Under the pieces are notes generated by a model. It was given only the letters and a program-made list of their open reading frames with translations, was not told where the DNA came from and did not search any database. A program made the translations under genes and the position numbers. From Cylindrobasidium torrendii FP15055 ss-10 (taxonomy: Eukaryota > Basidiomycota > Agaricomycetes > Agaricales > Physalacriaceae), in the NCBI GenBank assembly GCA_000934385.1, contig KN880534.1, positions 18,560 through 82,559 on the forward strand: DNA of 64,000 nucleotides, in the 5' to 3' direction. Shown one piece after another: positions 56,786-64,000 of the stretch (its first letter is position 1; every line of letters starts with the position of its first letter).

Positions 56786-58687
56786 TTTCTTGTTCCGCAT
56801 TCTGGGAGGGTAGAAATGAGGTAAATCAGGATTGACTCACATGGGCGAATACAGTGACTGGACATTAGTGGGAGTTACAAAGGCATTGGGGGTCGCGGCG
56901 TACAATATCCAAAGGTAGCTTTCCAGAGTCTATTGAATTTTGCACTGGGCCCATGCGCTCGTTCGTCAATGTGCTCGACCAGCGAACACATCAGCCCGTT
57001 CCATACCACTTCGGTGGCCAGCTCATGTTGGGGATCGTTAAAGAAGAGAGCCTTTCTGAGGGGTCTCTGGACTGCGTGAGCTAGAACTATGAGGGCAAGG
57101 AAGACGATGCTTGAGTGCGCCCCAGGACGAGGGATAAGCCACCCTACCAAAGACGCAGCTCCGAGTCCCCTTGCTATAAAGGACGAAGACACACCTCTGC
57201 ACACGCAATTTTTACCCAAAGAACTGCCCGTATACTGCCACCAAAAGGTGGCGATCGTCCACATTCCAATTTGACTCCGTTAACGATTATTCTGGCACCT
57301 AAAAAGCCTCCAGTCATGAGAATTATGCCATACAGCGTAGAGGACAACGCATAGCCAGGCGGCTCTGAGCCTCTTCACGGCCTTGCCACCGCGGCGGGTA
57401 ATCGCGACGCTGATGTCATATCCAGCGAATGAGATCCAAAATTCAAAACCAATGGGTGGAGTGCAGAACATGAACACGAACGGCCACCATGTACGTCCGA
57501 CGTCTTCTGGTGTATATCCTTGCTGCTCACCTACCTTTCCACCACGGCGTCCAGAGATGGGGAACTTGGCTGTGCAGCCGCATGAGACGATGTCTGCTGG
57601 TCCTGCCCGAATGCCACTCCCGCTGATTTATCACAGGTTGTCGGTCGCGGTCGAGACAGACGTTTCTCCGCCCCCAGACTTTCTGCTCGTTCATCGTCGC
57701 ACGATGCAAGTGGCAATGGAACTATCGCACTCACCGGAATTTGACGTTGATGCGGCGCACAATTACGTTCCGAGAAAAAGCAGCTGATCCGCTTGTCTCA
57801 CGAAAGAGGCAATGAAAGTACGGTGATGGACCGCACGTGTCGCCGCAGCGTGAATTGGACGCACTGGTGGACGTACTCACCACCGACGACGACGCCTGTG
57901 GTTCGGCAAGCAGACTCCCACCGGTGGAGGACATCGCCTCGACGGCCATGCTACGGTCTTTCCCTCTCGCGACTCTCGACAGAGAGACATCCTCGAAGGG
58001 CGACTTTGAAGAAGTTACCAGGACCCGTCACGTGGTTTGGCTGGGACACAGCGACAACTTACAGGGTCATGACCCGCCCCGAGGAGGACGAAATAAAATG
58101 GTACAACATACCGTCGGATGGATCTCAATAAGGCGCCACAGTCTTTGCTATTTAGCTGACCTTTAAGCGGGGGACGGTCTTGCAATACCCATTACCAAGG
58201 GAATGTACAGAGGAAAACTATACACTTTGAATGTATGATTACCCCAAGAATAAACGTGCGCGTTGCAAGTGAGCTTCTTCAGCCAGTCTGTTCAGTGAAA
58301 GCTCGTACTTACTAGCTTGTAATTGTCACATAGATTTATCTGTGATGTCAAGTGCCCATTTGGACTTGACTTGGTCTGTCCAATTTCTGGGCGAGGGAAA
58401 TCCCACGCGCCCCTGTGCACAACGGTGGATGTTGGATGACCCGCCCAGTCCATTTGGCGTGGATAGCCTGCTCGCCTTTGGATATGGACTATCCTAAGCG
58501 TCCATGAGCTACCTCGCGGTTGAAAGAAAGAAAGGTACGGCTCTGCGGAGGGCGGCGTTGGTCTGAGTGCCATATCGAACGGGCGAATGGGTACGTAGTG
58601 TCACCGGTGACGTCTGGAGTGAGGACATTATTTCTGAATGATCGCAACAGGACATCGCCCTAGGCCAGACACGCCATTGGATTCTCG
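56786..58687. other. Region with no complete gene model; membrane-protein remnant inside
   Basis: This 1.9-kb stretch has patchy coding potential on the minus strand (listed at 56875-57960) and nothing convincing on the plus strand. The remainder, 57961-58687, shows no gene. Confidence 0.4.
56875..57960 (-). pseudogene. Possible degraded or mis-split membrane protein
   Basis: Several minus-strand segments look protein-like. One reads YTPEDVGRTWWPFVFMF then IGFEFWISFAGYDISVAI (about 57515-57400), next YALSSTLYGIILMTGGFLGA (about 57350-57290), then SSIVFLALIVLAHAVQ. They are hydrophobic, membrane-like segments, but they lie in different frames and I could not join them with standard introns and one open frame. 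Either the introns are unusual or the gene is decayed. No family was recognised. Confidence 0.35.
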
Positions 58688-59622
58688 ATGGACTTGGACA
58701 AGGTTGGCCGTTTTGTTCGCGGATTCTGCATATATCGACGGGAAACAACAGCTGGATCCAACACAGACTGTCGTCTTCCCCGCCTGGACTGGAGATGCCG
58801 CCGATTGCGTCTTGCGCGCGCGCGAAGGCGGCGTCCAATTTTTCGTTCACAGAGCCAGGCTGCAAAATGCCTCCGCCAATGATTTCGACGGGCTTCTCTC
58901 GCGTAGCTCATCCGTGGTAGAAGTGCCCGAAAAGTCTGACATTCTCATGATCATCCTCAACGCTATTTACAACCTCCCGGACGCGAAAGCCAACCCAACG
59001 TTGTCCGACCTGGAGTTGGCAATATCCAGGATGAGCGTGTACGGACTTGACCCTCGTTCTCTGATCACACCGAACACTGCTCTCTTTCGGCTACTGTACG
59101 CACAGGCGCCGTACATGCCTCTGGAGCTGTACATGGTTGCCAGCCAGTATGAGCTCGAGGACCTCGCGTGCATCACGTCGGGGCATCTTCTCTCTCTGAA
59201 TCTCAGCACCATCACCGATGCGATGAGTTCCCGCATGGGTCCACGTTACCTTAAGCGCCTCTTCATGCTCCACATCGACCGCATAGCGCGACTCAAAGAA
59301 ATTCTTTCCGTTCCGCCGACACCCCATCCCGCCTGGAGATCCTGCGACGCTGCGCTTCTGCAGCGTGCTTGGGCGTTTTCAACGACATCTATTGTCAAAG
59401 ACGCCCAACCAAGTGCGCGACCCCCCCTTCATCATCAACAGAATGGGCTGACGCTTGCTTAACCCAGGTTTATCACCAAACTTCCTCACCCTCTCCATGA
59501 AGCCATTCGCCGAAGATATTGCCTGCCCGACTTGCAAAGATATTTACATGCGCACACTGGCCACGGCCGCCAACCTCTGGTCTTCTGTTAAAGTGAACAT
59601 ACCCCGTTTCTTTATGCCCTGA
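58688..59622 (+). CDS. BTB/POZ domain protein
   Basis: Exons 58688-58702, 58752-59412 and 59468-59622 give 276 aa. A BTB domain begins almost at the N-terminus: FPAWTGDAADCVLRAREGGV, QFFVHRARLQNASANDFDGL and later PYMPLELYMVASQYELEDLA. The C-terminus has CPTCKDIY followed by a helix. Agaricomycetes have many short BTB proteins of this form; some act as cullin-3 adaptors. The first exon would be only 15 nt (Met-Asp-Leu-Asp-Lys); reading from 58638 without that intron gives a longer N-terminus and is the main alternative. Confidence 0.78.
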
Positions 59623-60448
59623 AGCCTTCAACAAGTTAACTCTACAATACAGGCAACGATTTGATCCTCCGCCTCACTCTTCGATGGCATCCAATGTACC
59701 CTAATCTCTTACTGTGTCCCTGTAAATACCCTGTCCGCCCACATTTTTGTTATAGCCCGTTACTTGTCACTTGGCATAAATTTGGATTTCTTTCTCCCCC
59801 CAGACAGCTCGCTAATTCCCCTCCCCTCCCAACGCAGTCATCAGAAAGACCTTGCGTGGTTTGCGAATCACAATCCACTGGACACTCCAACATGGGACGG
59901 GATCGCACCAATGCCACTCCAACAAAGCTCTCAGCCGACTTTTTGTCGATGTAGGGCGACAGCGGCGAGCTAGCGCGCAATCGCTTGAGCCGTCATGAGG
60001 CCTGTCAATGGTAATCTGGAGCATTTGGAACGCAGACCTACCCGTCAGCGTCAGCTGTGGGTCCGTGTGCCCACCATTTCTTGGCGTACTTAAGTAGTAC
60101 GCATTCCGACGCTGCTGCTATGGCGCCCCACGTCTCAGTGGCCAGTGTAGGATAGCTTCTCGAGAACCTCCAAAGTCTAAAGTTGTGCCCATCGTCAGTG
60201 TCCCCGCCGTCCACGCCGTGCTCTGAGTGCGGAATACGACAATTACCCCTTTGTTTCCTCGCCCGGGAGGAAGGCGCCAAGATAGTGCATATCAAAGCTA
60301 CCGTACAAGAATACATCCATGTGTCTGGAACCTGCGACCAGCACAGAGAAAGAAAGAACCCAAGACTACCTAAATACACGGCAATACTTGCCAAAACATA
60401 CTGAGTACATACACACATTCTACTGGCCAATACTTACCCACCACAGGC
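59623..60448. other. Intergenic, no gene seen
   Basis: This 825-bp gap lies between convergent 3' ends of the BTB gene (+) and cullin-1 (-). Short frames lack support. Confidence 0.5.
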
Positions 60449-62999
60449 TCACGCCATATACTGATAGGTGTCCCTCGTACCATCCACCCTCTCGATATAT
60501 TCCTTCTCCATTAACCCATCTATCGTCTTCTTGATATCCTGTAATTTCGGCGGGAACCTTGGCGATACCTGTACAATGACCTCCTGCACGAGCTGCTGAT
60601 GCTTGAGCGTCTTCCGCGCCTTCATTATCCTCACAACCGTAGCCTCAATCATATACTTGCGCTCCTGCTCAACATTCTCAATAACCTCCCTCTCCTCCTT
60701 CTTCACCTCCGCCTTGATGAGCTGGTTCACGTTGACGCGGATCTTCCTGTTCTTGAAATCTACACATCCCACGATGAGCGTGCGCGTTATGATAAAGTCA
60801 ACGAGACGCACCAGGATTCAAGTCATATCTCGTGCCCTCGGCAAGGATAACCTTCGCGCGCACCAGCGGCACAACGACCTGCAGCACCATCTCCTTCGGA
60901 AGCCCCGTCTCCGCTACAATCTCTTCCAGCTCGACAGAATCCCTCCGGTTGAACAGCAGAAGGACACCCATCTGGTACGTGCTAGCCAACAACACATACT
61001 GCTGATGCGTATAATTCAGCTTAAGCTCGCATTTCGAGTAGTGCCACAACCATGTAAGCTTCCGCCCATTGTGTTGTGCATTGTAGTACCCAGTGAACCG
61101 GTTGATAATAGGCTTGACTTCTTGTGGGACCGTGAAATCGTGCTCGGCTACTGCAAGCGGCCAGAAGTTCGTCCCCAGAACGGAGACGGACAGTGAGGTC
61201 TCGGTATTCCCCTCGCTCTCCATCCTGTTCTTGAATCCCGCAGTGATCTCTGAGCTGAGACGCATATCTATACATCATAAGCCACGGATAACGGTGAAAG
61301 ATATGAGCTACCTGTGAACATGCGCTGAAGCTTGTGTGTGTAGTCGAACCCGCACGCATCTTTAAGCTTGCCAATCATGCTCGACTCAGCGTCCTCAGAT
61401 GCTGATTGCCCATGAATGAGGCGCTTGGAAAGTCTCTTCTGATAGAACTGCTGGAAGGTGTCTTTGTTGTCGAGGTATTTGAATAAGATCATCTACGATG
61501 ATTAGCAGGACGAATGAAATAGAGATGAGATTCGTACAATCCGACCGAGCTCTCTCTCCAGATGGCTTTCCTCGATGACCTTGTTTCCTTTGCGCAGAAG
61601 AATATCCACGTATTTGGCAAGGAGCTCGGCTGACTTGAGATCTGAGGTTCCTGTAGCCGCATTTCGGTTGACGAAGTCGATACATGCTTTGTCGAGGCTG
61701 CCGACAAAACCCATTTCCCCGTTGAAGCTCTGGGTGACAAGGGATGCATTCTTTTCGTACACGGTTAGAAGTGCATCGACATAGGCCTTAGGCTCGACAT
61801 CCTCCTCGATTCCATCGAATATGAGTTTTCGCGTCGCATCCAATCCAGCCTGTTTGACGTGCTTCTCGAATCGTTTTCTCATTGGGTCAAGCCCCTCCGG
61901 TATTCTGGACATCAGGGCATACATTCTCTGCATGTCTTCATACTTGTCGAATTCAAGTAAGACCTGGAAATGGTCCCATATAAGTTCTGCCCGTGCACGA
62001 ATAAGGACATCCTCGCATTGAGCAATGAGAGGTCTGCGCGTATGGGTGTTTAAGTCGCGTTCGACGCGGTCTTCTTCCTCGCGTAGTCGCTCTTCCGCTT
62101 TCTTGAGATACTCGGGAACACTGTTCTCTGCAAGAAAAGCTTGAGACTCCTTCTTGTAGTAGGTTTCTGATGCAGCGAGGAAAGGACTTTCGAAATGATC
62201 GCGGTAGACGTCTAGGCAGACTTTGGTAGGGTCGGATTCATCGAGACCGAGAGAGACGAAGGAGTCGACCACACTCTTGACCAATGCTGAGTCGATTGGT
62301 TGACCATCTCGTTGCTGTTCGATGAGGCGGAGGACAGCAGAAGCTAGGCGCGCGTTTCCCTGTTGTATAGGTGCAAATAGGCTACCTCGCCATTGCACTA
62401 GGGCTAGCTTTGCATGTCGTCAGTATCTATGTGGAGCAGGCCATATGCACGCACTGTGTATACAGTGTAGACTGTTCTGCGTCCCTCCTCACGCTCGCGC
62501 TTCACCCAGTGTCGATTGAGATACGTGAAAAGGCGGTTGATGTAGTTGGCTCCAGTTGTGTAGCGCGTCCATTCCGCTGCGTAATAACGAAGAAGCTCCT
62601 CGCCTTCAAGGTCAGCTGAAGCGTCTCGTAGTAGCTTTAGATGGCATATGAAGTATCGAATTAGGCTGTTATAGATGTCGGATCCCTGCAGGGAGGCCGC
62701 GCCGCCTGGGGGTATGAGCGTTGTTCGAGGTGAATGAGGAAACGCCGCGTACCACGCGCCGCGCTGCCGAAATCACTTGAGGACCCCGCTCTTGAGTTCA
62801 CACAGTAGTTGTATGCCACTGTATACAGACTCATGTACTAGGTAGGATCATTCTGAGTAAATTAACCACATGCTTGGTGGTAGCGCACCTTGGAGTACGA
62901 GACGCCAGACTGTAGTCTCATCATGATATGTTCGATTCCATCCTCCAAGTATTCCCAAGATGTCGCGAGGTCTGCATTTGCAGGCGGTATATCCGACAT
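60449..62999 (-). CDS. CUL1: Cullin-1 (SCF ubiquitin ligase scaffold)
   Basis: Exons 62999-62889, 62837-62753, 62705-62455, 62407-61538, 61492-61312, 61267-60812 and 60759-60449 give 754 aa. The N-terminus ([36 protein letters not shown]) and [16 protein letters not shown] are the cullin-1 SKP1/F-box-binding repeats. The cullin-homology region includes [20 protein letters not shown] and [16 protein letters not shown]. The C-terminal winged helix holds the neddylation site in [16 protein letters not shown], at Lys about 698, 57 residues from the end as in human CUL1, and ends [17 protein letters not shown]. All frames are open. It should bind RBX1 and F-box adaptors such as the one at 39-41 kb. 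Confidence 0.96.
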
Positions 63000-64000
63000 C
63001 GACAGTGCGATGAAGTAGCGTTTGTTCAGCGTGTGAGGTAGAGATGGGATCAGTGATCGAGTGCCACCACATGTGAATGAGTGTGACCTGTGTTGTAGAA
63101 CTTAAGGTAATCGCCTGCAGGGCACTGCGATATACTTACATTCACGCGGAAGTAATTACTCTAGTTTTTTCTACCCATTTCTACCCGGAATCGACTATTG
63201 GCTCTCGATTGACGATTTTTGGCGGCGAGAAGTCATTTGCGCAAACTAGAAAATGGGATTCCAGCCGCCACAGACTCCTGGTTCAAACTCAAGCGTGGAG
63301 ACTATGTTTGTCCATAAATATTACTTCTGTTAGCGATCCCTTCAAAGGTCAACTGGTCATAGCTCAAGCCTCATAGTTACACAACAGATGTCGTAAGTAG
63401 ACAGAGGCACAGGTCCTTAGGCCTTAGGCCTTAGCAGGCAATGGTCTTTGATTAATTTGATTCATGCCTCGTCGTCCTTGTACTATGTTTCGTCCGACCC
63501 GGAATATTCAAGTCTGAAAGCACCACGGCTTGTCCGAAGGCGGATATACTCACATTTCTGTGCGAACTGGCAGACCACTCGGATGCAATTCCCCATCAGA
63601 GAGATTGATATCGATCTCAATGATTCTCCTGGCCACACAATAGTGATGGCCGTACTAGTGATACCCTAATATGACACTCGCCAAACAGAACTGGCAAGCC
63701 CGGTGTAATGACGTCACCGTTCCAAATCCGGTGGGCGGACGCAAAGGCTGGCGGGCAACAGCAGCGCCATGGGCGGACAGCATCGGACAAAGAAACCGAG
63801 TTACAGGATTGTTCTTTAGATTAATGCACATTATTCTGACCAGTTTTCATCGCAAAAAAAGAGCAGCTGAAGGAGCCTTGGAGGTCTTTAAATTCAGAAT
63901 TCGAAGTTCAATTTGGCAGAGTTGTATTCAAGGCAGCACCCCCAAGTACCCTACAGACTCCATTATGTATGAGAAAAACAAGCTAGACATCCTTCCTTTT
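63000..64000. other. Window end, no gene seen
   Basis: This is upstream of cullin-1. Only short frames are found. A small tandem CCTTAGG repeat (about three units) lies at 63413-63434. A gene may start beyond the window. Confidence 0.45.

Noticed and set aside
63413..63434. CCTTAGG repeats considered as telomere-like
   Set aside because: There are only about three units, and the sequence does not match the TTAGGG-type tandem of fungal telomeres.

Overview
The window is nuclear DNA of a filamentous basidiomycete, most likely an Agaricomycete. Genes are compact and cut by many introns of about 45 to 70 bp with GT(R)NGT donors. Several families are typical of or restricted to Basidiomycota (DUF6593, DUF6818-like, a Zn2Cys6 regulator with the long agaricomycete middle domain, BTB and F-box proteins). 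Proteins were read from splice models that I built by hand, so exon edges are inferences. In nearly all models the reading frame is open across every junction.

Layout. 0-15 kb: the 3' part of a mitochondrial carrier, a CENP-B-type DNA-binding protein, a large SPO71/Mug56-like PH-domain protein divergent from an RBM18-type RNA-binding protein, and a small unknown protein, with long non-coding gaps. 15-22 kb: a secreted type-B carboxylesterase and a divergent 13-exon cytochrome P450. 22.8-39.2 kb is a dense housekeeping block: SAS10/UTP3, mitochondrial S12, a UPF0390 protein, NDUFA9, TOM22, a Zn2Cys6 transcription factor, PET127, a coiled-coil protein, a DUF6818-like protein, RPN13 and a SCOC-like protein. 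39-47 kb: an F-box protein, a DUF155 (RMD1/RMD8/Sif) membrane protein and MIOS/SEA4 of the SEACAT/GATOR2 complex. 47-53 kb: a tRNA-Val(UAC) with a tiny intron, MTO1, a DUF6593 protein, SDHAF2 and BET2. 53-64 kb: a universal-stress-domain protein with a long disordered N-terminus, a thioesterase-like hydrolase, an unresolved membrane-protein remnant, a BTB protein and cullin-1.

Functional themes. Seven of about 30 genes encode mitochondrial proteins (carrier, uS12m, NDUFA9, TOM22, PET127, MTO1, SDHAF2). Several essential genes sit head to head with 59 to 115 bp between start codons (SDHAF2/BET2, RPN13/SCOC, SAS10/MRPS12, UPF0390/NDUFA9), which implies shared bidirectional promoters. Proteostasis genes (RPN13, CUL1, F-box, BTB) and a TORC1-control gene (MIOS) are also present.

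I found no phage, CRISPR, biosynthetic mega-cluster or obviously new multi-gene system. The unusual points are at the level of gene structure: 6-nt and 14-nt microexons, a 38-bp intron, two GC-AG introns, and in-frame stop-free introns. Others are a nine-residue motif kept twice in a disordered region despite synonymous divergence, a poly-arginine tail, a serine hydrolase without the usual Gly-x-Ser-x-Gly, and a 125-bp palindromic element flanked by 13-bp direct repeats.
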